Assembly: GCA_019686135.1 (NCBI GenBank)
Contig: JADGHL010000001.1
Span: 1-64,000, forward strand
Length of the DNA: 64,000 bases
Origin: Myxococcaceae bacterium
GTDB taxonomy: Bacteria > Myxococcota > Myxococcia > Myxococcales > Myxococcaceae
Direction of reading: 5' to 3'
In this document: positions 24,555 through 35,190 of the stretch, piece by piece
Layout of the letters: each line of letters opens with the position of its first letter
How positions within the stretch are numbered: the first letter of the stretch is position 1
Translations under genes and position numbers: made by a program
Notes under the pieces: generated by a model
The model's input: only the letters and a program-made list of their open reading frames with translations
Databases searched by the model: none
Told to the model about the DNA's origin: nothing

Positions 24555-26789
24555 TCAGCTGCATGCGGCGTTCGCTTCACCCGGCGTTCCGAGATCGCCC
24601 GCGCCGTAGGATTTCGTGGAGGCGCAGAAGTTCGCCGGGTCGTCGTTGCTGACGGTGTCGAGCTTGTTCACGTCGAGTTGGGCGGAGGCGCCGGGGGTGG
24701 AGGTGCTGTAGGTGATGCGGTCCAGCTCGCCGCCCCCGCTGCGGAGGATGATGCTGCGCGCGCCGGAGTTGGAGAGCGCGAAGTTGAAGGTGCCGAACAC
24801 CGGCGGGAGCCCGCCGTTGGCGCCGCTGTCGGCGTTGCGTGCCAGCACCGCGTATTCGCCCGCGCGGAGGTGGAGGCAGTCCGGCGAGGAGAGCGTGGAG
24901 TTGCCGGTGCCCTCGTTGGCGACCTGCACGCCGTTGAGGTCCACGTCCGCGGTGGCCATCACTTCGATCCACTCGCCCGCGGTGTCGCTGACCGCCTCCG
25001 GGTTGGCCATGAATTCGGTGATGACGAGCTGGCCGGCGGTGGGGACGATGACGTCGCGCATGTTGCCGGTCGACGTGTCGTGGCACTGCGCGGGCGCGCC
25101 GCAGGCGGTGTTGGGGCCGCCCGGAGTGCCCTTGTCACCCTTTCCGTAGGACTGCGTGGCGTCGCAGCGGTTGGCGTCGTCGTCGTTGGCGACCGGATCG
25201 AGCGCGCCCGGATCCACTTGCACCGCCACACCCTGCGGGGAGGCGGTCCAGGAGACGCGATCCAGCTCGGTGGTGCCGTCGAGCAGGGCGATCGATCCGT
25301 TGTTGTCGACCAGGCCGCTCTTGAGCTCCGCGGTGACGAACGGCAGCCCGCCGTTGACGGAGGCGTCGCTGGAGCGCGCGAAGATGCCCTGCTGTCCAGG
25401 CTCGAAGTGCAGGCAGGTGGAGGAGGTGATCGCCGCGGGGGTGCCGGTGCCGACCTGCACGGACAGGTCGTTCAAATCGAACGGCGCCATCGCCGTGATC
25501 TCGAACCACTCGCCCACGGTGGCGCTCACCGCCGAAGGCCGCGCCATCCACTCGCTGATCACCACCGCGCCGGCGGCGGGCTTTTGGATCGGCCTGGGCA
25601 GGCCGCTGTCCGGGTCGCTGCACTGGCCCGGCGGTGGCGTGACGGGGCACGGGGAGTTCGCCGCCCTCGGGGTGCCCTTGTCCATGCCGGATCCATAGAC
25701 CTGCGAGGCGGCGCAGAAGTTGAGCGGGTCGTCGTTGGCGTCGGCGTTGAGCGCGTCCGGCGACAGCTGGGTGGCGGCGCCCGCGACGGTGCTGGTCCAC
25801 GAGACTTCGTCGATCAGCGTCTCGCCGGCGTAGATCGCCAGCGTTCCGTTGGAGTTGGCGAGCGTGGGGGAGATCGTCGCGAGGACATTGTCCAGCCCGC
25901 CGTTGGTGTCCGGGTTGTTGTTTCGCGCCAGCACGCCGTAGGTGCCCACGCCGATGGTGAGGCACCCTTCGGCGTTCAACGTCATCCGGTTGGAGCCGGA
26001 ATGCAGCGTGAGCCCGTTGAGGTCCACCGTGCGCGAGGGCGCATACAGCTCCACCCACTCACCCTGGTCGTCGCTCACCGCCTCGGGGTTGGCCATGAAC
26101 TCGGAGATGACCAGCTCACCGGGAGCCGGCGATTCGATGGTGCGCGCTTCGCTCGAGATCGCGTCGATGCAGGTGCCGCCGCCCACCACGCCGCATTTGG
26201 AGTTCTGCGCGCCCGGAGTGCCGAAGTTGATCCCGTCGAAGCTGGTCGTGGCGGAGCAGAAGTTCGTCGCCACGTCGTTCACGGCGGAGTCCGGCACGAG
26301 CGCCCCGTCGAGCTCCTGGCTGTGGCCGTCCTTGCCGCCGTCGACGTACTTGACCTCGTCCAGCACCTTCGTTCCGCACCGCACGGTCAGCGTCCCGCCG
26401 CTGTTGCGCAGCGCGCCCAAATCCGACCCGTAGCTGTAGCCCATCCACTCCGGCTTCGGCTCCTCGCGCGCGTCTCCCACCGCGAGGTACCCGCCGGCCG
26501 GGATCGTCACGCTGCGGAAGGTGTGCTTCTTCTCCGAGGCGCCCGCCGCGTCGGAGTGGGCGATTGAGATCCCCTTGAGGTCGATGTCCTTGCCGGACGC
26601 GTTGTACAGCTCGATGTACTCCTTCCCGGTGTCCGTCCCGGCCGGGTTGGCCATGAACTCGCTGATCACCAGATCGCCGGGGAGGCGGGCCTTGCACAGC
26701 TCGTCGATCGACGGCTCTTCGGGGCCACAGGAACTGAAGACGGCGCCGGCGGCGAGCGCGAGCGCGGCGTAGAGCGGTTGACGGTTCAT
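24555..26789 (-). CDS. Lipoprotein with four lamin-tail (LTD) domains
   Basis: 744 residues from ATG 26789, preceded by GAGGA. The lipobox is FSSC near residue 20. Four homologous units of ~170-185 residues each begin with a motif like LVISEFMANP-x-G-(E/K)-(W/Y)-(I/V)-E and end with a YG-x-D-x-GTPG-x-N-x-x-C motif: at about residues 33, 224, 403 and 587. These are lamin-tail domains, an Ig-like fold that in bacteria is found beside secreted nucleases and phosphatases and is thought to bind surfaces or nucleic acid. There is no catalytic domain. It lies between two SNase-like lipoprotein genes on the same strand. Confidence 0.85.
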   Translation of the reverse strand: MNRQPLYAALALAAGAVFSSCGPEEPSIDELCKARLPGDLVISEFMANPAGTDTGKEYIELYNASGKDIDLKGISIAHSDAAGASEKKHTFRSVTIPAGGYLAVGDAREEPKPEWMGYSYGSDLGALRNSGGTLTVRCGTKVLDEVKYVDGGKDGHSQELDGALVPDSAVNDVATNFCSATTSFDGINFGTPGAQNSKCGVVGGGTCIDAISSEARTIESPAPGELVISEFMANPEAVSDDQGEWVELYAPSRTVDLNGLTLHSGSNRMTLNAEGCLTIGVGTYGVLARNNNPDTNGGLDNVLATISPTLANSNGTLAIYAGETLIDEVSWTSTVAGAATQLSPDALNADANDDPLNFCAASQVYGSGMDKGTPRAANSPCPVTPPPGQCSDPDSGLPRPIQKPAAGAVVISEWMARPSAVSATVGEWFEITAMAPFDLNDLSVQVGTGTPAAITSSTCLHFEPGQQGIFARSSDASVNGGLPFVTAELKSGLVDNNGSIALLDGTTELDRVSWTASPQGVAVQVDPGALDPVANDDDANRCDATQSYGKGDKGTPGGPNTACGAPAQCHDTSTGNMRDVIVPTAGQLVITEFMANPEAVSDTAGEWIEVMATADVDLNGVQVANEGTGNSTLSSPDCLHLRAGEYAVLARNADSGANGGLPPVFGTFNFALSNSGARSIILRSGGGELDRITYSTSTPGASAQLDVNKLDTVSNDDPANFCASTKSYGAGDLGTPGEANAACS

Positions 26790-26845
26790 CCGGGTCCTCG
26801 TGCGCAGTCCGGCCATGGCTGCGCGTGGTGCAGAAGGGGGGAAGG

Positions 26846-28027
26846 TCACTCCTCGTCGTCCTCGAGCGGCGGCGGTGTCGAGAAGCTGGAGACGGTGCCG
26901 TCGCTGTCCGGCGTGGCGGTGATCTCCGTGCCGGAGGTGCCGGTGTCTTCGGTGAGCAGTCGGTCCAGCTCGGGCGAAGTCGCGAGCACCTGGCCGGGCA
27001 GGGTCACCTGCAGCTGCAGCTTCTCGGTGTGGTCGTAGCGGTTGACGTACTTGTGCACCGTGCCGCGGATCCGCACGTACTCGCCCTTTGCCATAAGCAC
27101 GCCGGACGCGAGCGCCACGTCCTTGTCGAAGAACACGACGTCGAAGTCGTGGCCGCGGCTTCGGCCGAGCTTCACCACCGTGGGACCACGATCACCCAGC
27201 TTGATCTCGTTGACGGCTCCGAGCACCACCACCTCCTCGCCGAGGTGCTGTTCGAGCTGGAGCAGCGCGTTCCACCGGGTGAGCGTGATGTAGTTCGGGT
27301 TGTCCTCCGCCTCCTTCTCGAAGCGGGCGATCACGTCCGCGCGGCCGTTCCACCAGCGCAGGCGTTCCTCGTAGTCGTCGTAGTGGAGCCGGTTGGGATC
27401 CCAGATCCCGATCTTCTGCGCCATCGCCTGCGCCTGGGCCTCGCGGAACTCCTTGTCGAAGCGCCGCGAGCGTCCGTACTTGGTGAAGTACGGCGCCATC
27501 CCGGCCCGCACGCATTCGATGTTGTAGTTCACCCACTCGCCGTTCTTCTTCGCGAACACGTAGGCGAGATAGCGGCCGTAGTAGTCGCGGATCTCGCCGG
27601 GGTGATCGCGCTCGAGGCGCACCGTGGTCACGCCTTCGAAGAAGGCCTGGGCCCAGTGTTTGGCGTCCTCGCCGAGCGGCGTGGCCATCTTCACCGGCCG
27701 GGTGGCGTCCCCCTTCATCTCCTTCTTGTACTGCTCCCAGCCGCGGGCGAAGGCCTCGCGCTCGAACGGCTTCTTGAAGGTCTCCTCGGTGTCGATCCCG
27801 AGCAGGCGCATGGAGCTGTCCAGGCCCTTGACCCGGATGGTGTCCCCGTCGATCACCGCGTTGGCGCCGTCGATCGGAAACTCCCCGATGACCAGGCCGA
27901 CCCGCTCGAGCTTCGAGAGGGTCTTGTTGGCCTCGCTCCGCGTGTAGCGGCGCTGCGCCCTGGTGGGGACGCACCCGGAGACGGCGACCACCGCGACGAG
28001 GATCAGGCTGAGGCTTCGCCGCTGCAT
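26846..28027 (-). CDS. Lipoprotein with staphylococcal-nuclease-like domain (large)
   Basis: 393 residues. Lipobox VSGC, Cys19. Residues ~52-220 are an SNase core with an insertion: DGDT (60-63), Arg74 and IDTEE (78-82) in RLLGIDTEE, and Arg in DYYGRYLAYVF. The insert (KMATPLGEDAKHWAQAF) corresponds to the variable loop. Residues ~260-345 (EEVVVLGAVNEIKLGDRGPTVVKLG...GEYVRIRGTVHKYVNRYDHTEKLQLQV) look like a second OB-fold, typically nucleic-acid binding. The acidic Ser/Thr tail may be disordered. It follows the HhH-barrel gene by 15 bases with a GGAGATGGG ribosome site, so the two are almost certainly co-transcribed. Confidence 0.85.
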   Translation of the reverse strand: MQRRSLSLILVAVVAVSGCVPTRAQRRYTRSEANKTLSKLERVGLVIGEFPIDGANAVIDGDTIRVKGLDSSMRLLGIDTEETFKKPFEREAFARGWEQYKKEMKGDATRPVKMATPLGEDAKHWAQAFFEGVTTVRLERDHPGEIRDYYGRYLAYVFAKKNGEWVNYNIECVRAGMAPYFTKYGRSRRFDKEFREAQAQAMAQKIGIWDPNRLHYDDYEERLRWWNGRADVIARFEKEAEDNPNYITLTRWNALLQLEQHLGEEVVVLGAVNEIKLGDRGPTVVKLGRSRGHDFDVVFFDKDVALASGVLMAKGEYVRIRGTVHKYVNRYDHTEKLQLQVTLPGQVLATSPELDRLLTEDTGTSGTEITATPDSDGTVSSFSTPPPLEDDEE

Positions 28028-28042
28028 CCCATCTCCCGCCTT

Positions 28043-30232
28043 CTAGAACTTCGACTCCAGAAGCACCTGGAGCCGGTGCTCGGGGTTCGGCCGCCGCGTC
28101 TGGGTGCTCTCGCGGTGGTCGACATAGACCAGCGCATCGTACCGCAGCCGACCGAGGAGCTGCCGCCCCGGAGACCAGGTGAGATCCACCCAGGTCCAGG
28201 AGGTCCGCTCGGTGTTCTCGTCGTTCGACAGGTCGAAGTCCTCGTACCGGGTCTTCGCGCGGATCTTGAACCCGGGGACGGGCCGCACCGCGACCTCGAA
28301 CCACACCGACGCGTCCCGCCGCGCGCCGCTGAGCAGCGTCTTGTAGGAGGGCTGGACGGCGAAGGTGACGAGGTCCCCGAACGGCGCCAGCTGCGCGCGC
28401 GCCGAGGTCCGCACGTACTTCGGATCGCAGTAATCGCCCGCAAGATCGGTGCTGCTGCCCAGCTCGCCGCTGGCGCCGATCTCGGGGTCTTCTCCGCTCA
28501 AGACGAGGAGCGGATCGATCTCGTCCGTGCACGGGTTGATCTGCTTGTACGCGAGCTTCGCCCACGCCGCCGCCTGGAAGAAGCGCCAGCCCTTGAAGTC
28601 GGCGCGGACGGACGCCTCGGTGTTGAGGGTGCCGGCGCTGTCCTGGACCTTGCCGTCGTACGGGAGCGTCCAGGTGTTGAGCGTGGCGCGCACGCGCCAG
28701 TCCTCGCTGAACGCCTGCAGGTACCGAATCCGCGCGCCCAGCTCGTTGCGGACGCGCTGCCCGTCGAGCTCGTCGGAGCCGGAGGGCGCGTGTGCGTACG
28801 GGTTGAGGAAGTGGCGGTCGTAGTAGCGCAGGGACAGTTCGAGCTCCTGCTTCTTCTGGCTGTACACGGTGCGCTGCTCCACCGCGTAGCCGCCGCCGGC
28901 GTTGCCCGGTTCGTGATCGAAGCTGCGGGCCGCCTCCGCGTAGAAATTGATGGGGCCTACCTTCGTCGCGCCGTTGATGCCGATCGCCCCGAAGGCGCCG
29001 CCGTAGGGCCAGGAGGCGTAGTCCTGGAAGTCGAGCGCGATCCCGGGGACGTTCCAGATCGGCAGCGCGTAGTAACCGGTGAGGCCTGCGCGGGTGCGCT
29101 CGTCGACCTTAATCGTGACATTGCCGCCGCCGGTCAGCTCGTTCATTACGTCCGGCAGCGTGACGTAGTTGAACCGCCGCACGCCGTCCGGCGCCTCGTA
29201 GACAGGCGGGGCGGAGCAGGTGTCCGAGTCGTCGTGCGGGTCCTCGCACCGGCTGCGGTCGAAGACCTGATACTGGTAGATGGACCGCGACTGGAACGAC
29301 CCGAAGCCGGTGAGGTCCAGCCGCGCGGTGCCGAACGAGAGGTCCTGGATGCTGGCGGCGACGCCGCGGAAAGAATCCGGCCACGCATAATCCGGCGTGG
29401 CGCGAAGCTCCTCGAGCTCTTCGCACGCTCCGCCCGAGTACCGGCAGAAGGTCACCAGGTCGGATCGGTTGTAGACGATGTCGTCGCCGTAGATCCCGTT
29501 GGGCTGCGTGCGCCGCGCGTTGTCCAGGGTGAGGCGTTCGGCGAACCCCAGCCGGAACGTGCCGGCGAGGATCGTCCGGCCGGTGGACTTCCACTGCACG
29601 AACAGCTTCGGCAGATACACGCCGTAGCGGGCTGGTTGCGCCATCAGCGCGTCGCCGATCGGGTCGTAGCGGACGCTGCCCAGCCGGTACCGCGTGGTCG
29701 TGAGCGCCACTCCGGCCGACAGGTCGAACGGGAGCTTGAGGCGGCTCTTGAGCATGAGCGGCGGCGACACCGGGTCGGAGAGGGCGTAGCGCGAACGCAG
29801 GCTGACCTTTCCGGAGACGGGGATGCGGGCGGCGCGTTCGGAGATCACCAGGAAGGGGGCGATCTGCGCGAGCTGCTCCTGGGTGATGGCCCCTGCCTCC
29901 ACCAGCGCCTTCGGATCCTCGATGTACCCGTCGAGCTTGCGGTACTGGAGGATGGCGTCCACCTGCGCGCGGGTGAGCGTCGGCAGCGCGTAGAGCTCGT
30001 CCGCGTCGGCGGTGTTGAGGTCCACTCCGGTGTCGAGCAGATCGACCAGCGTCTCGAGCTGATCGTCGTCGATGACGCCCTGCTGGTGGAGGTCGTAGAG
30101 GTCGTCCTCGGTGTCGATGCGGATATCCGCTCCGTAGTCTTCGGCGAGCGCGCGTGGCGCGGCGCAGCACAAAAGGGCGAGGGCGAGGCGAACGGCGGCG
30201 CTGGATCGTGCGGACGTCAGGAGTGCACCCAC
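28043..30232 (-). CDS. Outer-membrane beta-barrel protein with N-terminal ComEA-like helix-hairpin-helix
   Basis: 729 residues. Signal peptide 1-30 (ending RALA). Residues ~34-70 are very acidic and helical. Residues 71-127 match a ComEA-type HhH pair: DLNTADADELYALPTLTRAQVDAILQYR...DGYIEDPKAL...AITQEQLAQIAPF. From ~135 to the C-terminus the sequence is amphipathic strands with aromatic girdles (LRSRYALSDP, ELSLRYYDRHF, KIRAKTRYEDFDL, RLRYDALVYVDHRES) ending in a terminal Phe (LLESKF), which is typical of BAM-assembled barrels. HhH domains bind DNA without sequence specificity. A DNA-binding plug on an outer-membrane barrel is a strong hint for extracellular-DNA handling, but transport is inferred. 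Confidence 0.8.
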   Translation of the reverse strand: MGALLTSARSSAAVRLALALLCCAAPRALAEDYGADIRIDTEDDLYDLHQQGVIDDDQLETLVDLLDTGVDLNTADADELYALPTLTRAQVDAILQYRKLDGYIEDPKALVEAGAITQEQLAQIAPFLVISERAARIPVSGKVSLRSRYALSDPVSPPLMLKSRLKLPFDLSAGVALTTTRYRLGSVRYDPIGDALMAQPARYGVYLPKLFVQWKSTGRTILAGTFRLGFAERLTLDNARRTQPNGIYGDDIVYNRSDLVTFCRYSGGACEELEELRATPDYAWPDSFRGVAASIQDLSFGTARLDLTGFGSFQSRSIYQYQVFDRSRCEDPHDDSDTCSAPPVYEAPDGVRRFNYVTLPDVMNELTGGGNVTIKVDERTRAGLTGYYALPIWNVPGIALDFQDYASWPYGGAFGAIGINGATKVGPINFYAEAARSFDHEPGNAGGGYAVEQRTVYSQKKQELELSLRYYDRHFLNPYAHAPSGSDELDGQRVRNELGARIRYLQAFSEDWRVRATLNTWTLPYDGKVQDSAGTLNTEASVRADFKGWRFFQAAAWAKLAYKQINPCTDEIDPLLVLSGEDPEIGASGELGSSTDLAGDYCDPKYVRTSARAQLAPFGDLVTFAVQPSYKTLLSGARRDASVWFEVAVRPVPGFKIRAKTRYEDFDLSNDENTERTSWTWVDLTWSPGRQLLGRLRYDALVYVDHRESTQTRRPNPEHRLQVLLESKF

Positions 30233-30290
30233 GGGGAGAATGAAGTTATCGCACGCCAGCGGCCGGAAGGTTCGTAAACCGGCCTGACAA

Positions 30291-30851
30291 TCAGCCGGAG
30301 TGGCTGCGCAGCTTCACCGCGCCGCTGCCGGCCTTGAGGCGTTCGAAGAGGGTCCGCGCCAGCAGGTACCAGAAGGAGACCTCGCCGAAGCTGAGGATGT
30401 CGCCGTCGCGCAAGAGCACCGCTCTGCGGATCCGGATCGACCCGTTGAGCATGGTGCCGTTGGTGGAGCCCTTGTCCTCGAGCGTGCACACTTTCCGGGT
30501 GTCGTTCCACCGCACCACGGCGTGGAGCTTGGACACCGACGGTTCGTCGATCACCACGTCGCAGTCCGGCGCCCGGCCGACGGTGAGCTCCGCGCTGCCC
30601 GACATGGGCGGGAGGGTGGCGATGATGAGGTCATCGAACTGAAAGAGCATCGCCAGGACGTCGGCGGTGAGCTTCTCCGGCCGGGCGATCATGGTGGCGC
30701 GCGCGTTCACCGGCAGTCCCATCACCTGGGTGCCGGCGGGCGCCATCATCGACGCGGGTTTCTGGATCAGGGCGAACGGCCCGAGCTCGCGCTCGAACTG
30801 GGCCATCGTCAGGTTCGAGACGAGGCCACGCACTTCACGGATGGTCAGCAC
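30291..30851 (-). CDS. FHA-domain protein
   Basis: 186 residues. The N-terminal ~85 residues are a hydrophobic/helical segment of unknown type. From ~88 the forkhead-associated domain is complete: TVGRAPDCDVVIDEPSVSKLHAVVRW (Gly-Arg, Ser, His) and EDKGSTNGTMLNG (Asn-Gly). FHA domains bind phosphothreonine peptides, so a Ser/Thr kinase partner is expected; Myxococcota have many, but none is in this window. It lies 58 bases upstream of the HhH-barrel gene and 11 bases downstream of the acyltransferase gene, on the same strand. Confidence 0.85.
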   Translation of the reverse strand: MLTIREVRGLVSNLTMAQFERELGPFALIQKPASMMAPAGTQVMGLPVNARATMIARPEKLTADVLAMLFQFDDLIIATLPPMSGSAELTVGRAPDCDVVIDEPSVSKLHAVVRWNDTRKVCTLEDKGSTNGTMLNGSIRIRRAVLLRDGDILSFGEVSFWYLLARTLFERLKAGSGAVKLRSHSG

Positions 30852-30862
30852 GGCCCAGGAGT

Positions 30863-31357
30863 CTATCCGCGGCGGCCGCTCACGCGTGCGTGAACTCCGA
30901 CCACGATGGCGTACTCCGGCACGTCATGTGTGACCACCGCGCCCATCGCCACGACCGCATGGTCGCCAATCGTGACGTCGTCGGTGACGCCGGCGTTGGC
31001 GCCGATCCACACGTCCTTGCCGATCACGATCCCCTTCGACCGTACCGGCTGCACGCGGATGGGACGGTCCGGGGGCAGGTCGTGGACGAACGCATGCGCC
31101 GCGATGCCGCAGCGGTCGCCGATCAGCAGGGTCCGATTCGGCTCTGCGAACAACGCCGCCTCCGGCGCGATGAAGCATCCTTCGCCGATGGTGATCGTCT
31201 CCGCCGCGCGCAAGAAGTCCTGCACCTCCACCTCCTTCTGCCAGGCCTCCGCCCACGCGGGGTGCCGTTCCTTGAGGGAGAAGTAGAGCCACGGCATCCA
31301 GGAGAGGCGCTTTTTGTGCTGTTCGCGCAACCGCTCGTCGGGAAGCGGATGGGTCAC
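30863..31357 (-). CDS. Hexapeptide-repeat (LbH) acyltransferase
   Basis: 164 residues. After a ~50-residue helical N-terminus ([20 protein letters not shown]) come left-handed parallel beta-helix hexapeptides: [33 protein letters not shown] and [16 protein letters not shown] likely catalytic His is in [10 protein letters not shown]. The closest families are maltose/galactoside O-acetyltransferases and the serine acetyltransferase-like LbH enzymes. The acceptor (sugar, lipid or peptide) is unknown. Its ATG overlaps the stop of the upstream membrane-protein gene (ATGA). Confidence 0.8.
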   Translation of the reverse strand: MTHPLPDERLREQHKKRLSWMPWLYFSLKERHPAWAEAWQKEVEVQDFLRAAETITIGEGCFIAPEAALFAEPNRTLLIGDRCGIAAHAFVHDLPPDRPIRVQPVRSKGIVIGKDVWIGANAGVTDDVTIGDHAVVAMGAVVTHDVPEYAIVVGVHARVSGRRG

Positions 31358-32028
31358 GTTCGTGCCTTCGCCCGAAGCGTCTCGAGCGTCGTGCGGAAGG
31401 GGATGAGCTCGGCGTTGAAGTGGAGCTCGAAGAACGACTCGGCGTCATCGACCGCGAGCGTGGCGGACGGCGTCAGCAACGGGCCGCTGCGCTCGAGCGT
31501 CCGCGCGGACTGCACGGGCAGCTCGACCCGAACGCGCGCTGGGACACGGCCATCCGACGGCAGATGCTCCGCTCCGGACCGCCGCAGCCAGACCCATTCG
31601 TCCGCGGTGACGCGGTACACGTCCGCGCACCGGCCGTCGGGTTCGTCCACGCCCACCACCTCGTCCGCTTCGAGCTCCACCACCGCCACGGTGCCCGACC
31701 GCAGCGCTTCGTCCACGCGCCCAAGCTCCGCTTCGGCCGGGTGCGGCGCCACCATCCTCGCGCGGTAGAACCACAGCGCCGCCACCGCGAAGGCGATCGC
31801 GCCCAGCGTGGAGATCCACCCGGTGGGCAACCGGCCGGTCAGCGCGCAGAAGAGCGCAAAGGCGCCGAAGAACACGCCGGCCAGCGCCAGCCATCTGAAG
31901 GTGCCGAGCTCCCGCGACCGGCGGGTGGGGTTCGGCGGCCGATGGATCATCGCTTCGAGCTCGGCCCGTCGGGCCCAGAGCGTCGCGCGCTCGTCCCGGG
32001 TCAGCGGTCGCGTCGATCTCTGGAACAT
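31354..32028 (-). CDS. Two-helix membrane protein of unknown function
   Basis: 224 residues from ATG 32028. A basic N-terminus ([23 protein letters not shown]) is followed by two adjacent transmembrane helices ([18 protein letters not shown] and [17 protein letters not shown]), then a ~130-residue cytosolic domain with [16 protein letters not shown], which may be a small beta-barrel. No catalytic motif was found. It is coupled to the acyltransferase gene by an ATGA overlap and is the first gene of the minus-strand run; the 58-base divergent gap to the next plus-strand gene should hold promoters for both. Confidence 0.6.
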   Translation of the reverse strand: MFQRSTRPLTRDERATLWARRAELEAMIHRPPNPTRRSRELGTFRWLALAGVFFGAFALFCALTGRLPTGWISTLGAIAFAVAALWFYRARMVAPHPAEAELGRVDEALRSGTVAVVELEADEVVGVDEPDGRCADVYRVTADEWVWLRRSGAEHLPSDGRVPARVRVELPVQSARTLERSGPLLTPSATLAVDDAESFFELHFNAELIPFRTTLETLRAKART

Positions 32029-32086
32029 GGCGGCGCCTTCACATCTTGCCTCTGCGATCGCCCGGCGGCCGCATAGATTCGCTCGG

Positions 32087-32869
32087 GTGAAGCTCAACGC
32101 CTTCGTGGTGGGCCAGGGGACGCGTGGCACCGTGCTTTTGCACGGCTTTCTCGGCAGCGGCAGGAACCTGCGCACGCTCGCCACCCGCTGGGCCGAACGC
32201 GATCCCTCCCGCATCTTCCTCCTGCCGGATCTGGCGGGTCACGGCGCCTCGCCCAACGTCGATGACACGACAGACCTGCGGTCGATGGGCCGGGACGTGA
32301 TCGAGACCGCGCGCGCGGCCGGGTTCGAAGGCCCCCTGGACCTGGTGGGCCACTCGCTCGGCGGGCGGGTGGCGCTGGCCGCGGCGCTCGCCGCACCGGA
32401 GGAGGTCGCGCAGGTTGTGTTGCTCGACATTGGCCCGGGGCCGATCGACGGGGACACCAGCGAGAGCGGCCGGGTGCTGGACGTGCTGATTCAGGCGCCG
32501 GCGTTGGCCGCCGAGCGCCGGACGCTTCGCCAGTTCCTCATGGACCATGGCCTGAGCGGTGCTCTGGCCGACTGGCTGATGATGAACGTGGAACCCAAAG
32601 ACGGCGGCTATGGCTGGCGGTTCGACCGCGCCGCGCTCCGTACGCTGCACGCGCGCGTCAACCGCGAGGACCTCTGGCCGGCGCTTCGGTCCCGGCCGTC
32701 CACTCTCTCCGTGTCCGTCATCCGCGGCGGGCGATCGCCCTACGTCAGCCACGCCGAGGCGAAGCGGATGGAGCAGGCGGGCTGGCGGGTGTTCACGCTT
32801 CCCGAGGCCGGGCACTACGTGCACGTCGACGCGCTCGAGGCGCTCCTCGATCGGCTGGCCGCCATCTGA
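32087..32869 (+). CDS. Alpha/beta hydrolase
   Basis: 260 residues from GTG 32087. Oxyanion segment LLHGFLGSGRNL, DLAGHGAS, nucleophile elbow GHSLGG (about residue 90) and catalytic His in PEAGHYVHVDA near the C-terminus. The pattern fits the YbfF/esterase-like clade of the fold (PDLxGHGxS, then VGHSLGG). The substrate is unknown. It precedes fumC by 81 bases on the same strand but may be a separate unit, since fumC has its own strong ribosome site. Confidence 0.85.
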   Translation: MKLNAFVVGQGTRGTVLLHGFLGSGRNLRTLATRWAERDPSRIFLLPDLAGHGASPNVDDTTDLRSMGRDVIETARAAGFEGPLDLVGHSLGGRVALAAALAAPEEVAQVVLLDIGPGPIDGDTSESGRVLDVLIQAPALAAERRTLRQFLMDHGLSGALADWLMMNVEPKDGGYGWRFDRAALRTLHARVNREDLWPALRSRPSTLSVSVIRGGRSPYVSHAEAKRMEQAGWRVFTLPEAGHYVHVDALEALLDRLAAI

Positions 32870-32950
32870 CGGCAGGACCACCTTGCACGCGCGCGGCCGC
32901 GTGGTATCGCGGCGCTCGTTCCCAGACTCTTCCGAAAAGGAGCCGCCGTC

Positions 32951-34351
<1,401 letters not shown>

Positions 34352-34362
34352 GGGACGAGGCG

Positions 34363-35187
34363 ATGGCCACGCTCGCAGGGAAGACGCTGTTCATCACCGG
34401 CGCCAGCCGCGGGATCGGGCTGGCCATCGCGCTCCGGGCGGCGAGGGACGGCGCGAACGTGATCATCGCCGCCAAGACCGCGGAGCCGCACCCGAAGCTG
34501 CCCGGCACCATCTACACCGCGGCCGAGGAGATCGAACGGGCGGGCGGCAAGGCGCTCCCGCTCGTGGTCGACGTCCGCGACGAGGCGCAGATCGCCCACG
34601 CGGTGGAGGAGGGCGCCAAAAAGTTCGGCGGGATCGACATCTGCGTGAACAACGCCAGCGCGATTTCCCTCACCGGCACGCTGCAGACGCCGATGAAGCG
34701 GTTCGACCTGATGCACCAGGTCAACGTCCGCGGCACCTTCGCCACCTCGCAGGCGTGTCTGCCGTACCTGCTCGAGGCGCCGAACCCGCACATCCTCAAC
34801 CTCTCGCCGCCTCTGTCGCTGAACCCGCGCTGGTTCGGCCCGCATGTGGCCTACACGATCTCCAAGTACGGGATGAGCATGTGCGTGCTGGGGATGGCGG
34901 AGGAGTTCCGGGACGAAGGCGTGGCGGTGAACGCGCTGTGGCCGCGCACCGCCATCGCCACCGCGGCGGTGATGAACCTTTTGGGCGGCGACGAGATGAT
35001 GCGCGCCAGCCGCAAGCCGGAGATCATGGCCGACGCCGCGCACGCGATCCTCGTCCGCGACTCGAGGACCTGCACCGGGAACTTCTTCATCGACGAGGAC
35101 GTGCTGCGCCAGGAGGGCGTGACCGACTTCGATCAATACGCGGTCACGCCGGGCGCCGAGCTCGTGCCCGACTTCTTCGTGGACTGA
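34363..35187 (+). CDS. HSDL2-like short-chain dehydrogenase
   Basis: 274 residues. ITGASRGIG at ~11-19, AAKTAEPHPKLPGTIYTAAEEIE (the extended loop that marks the HSDL2 group), NNASAISLTGTLQTPMKRFDLM, LNLSPPLSLNP...HVAYTISKYGMS (Tyr-x3-Lys) and ALWPRTAIATAAV are close to the dehydrogenase half of human HSDL2, without the C-terminal sterol-carrier domain. The group is linked to fatty-acid metabolism; the substrate is not established. Its end is three bases from the stop of the convergent receiver-like gene. Confidence 0.85.
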   Translation: MATLAGKTLFITGASRGIGLAIALRAARDGANVIIAAKTAEPHPKLPGTIYTAAEEIERAGGKALPLVVDVRDEAQIAHAVEEGAKKFGGIDICVNNASAISLTGTLQTPMKRFDLMHQVNVRGTFATSQACLPYLLEAPNPHILNLSPPLSLNPRWFGPHVAYTISKYGMSMCVLGMAEEFRDEGVAVNALWPRTAIATAAVMNLLGGDEMMRASRKPEIMADAAHAILVRDSRTCTGNFFIDEDVLRQEGVTDFDQYAVTPGAELVPDFFVD

Positions 35188-35190
35188 CCG

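Noticed and set aside
26825-30277. A 1150-codon plus-strand frame opposite the nuclease and barrel genes
   Set aside because: Antisense shadow of three well-supported minus-strand genes; composition is Val/Arg/His/Glu-rich without motifs.
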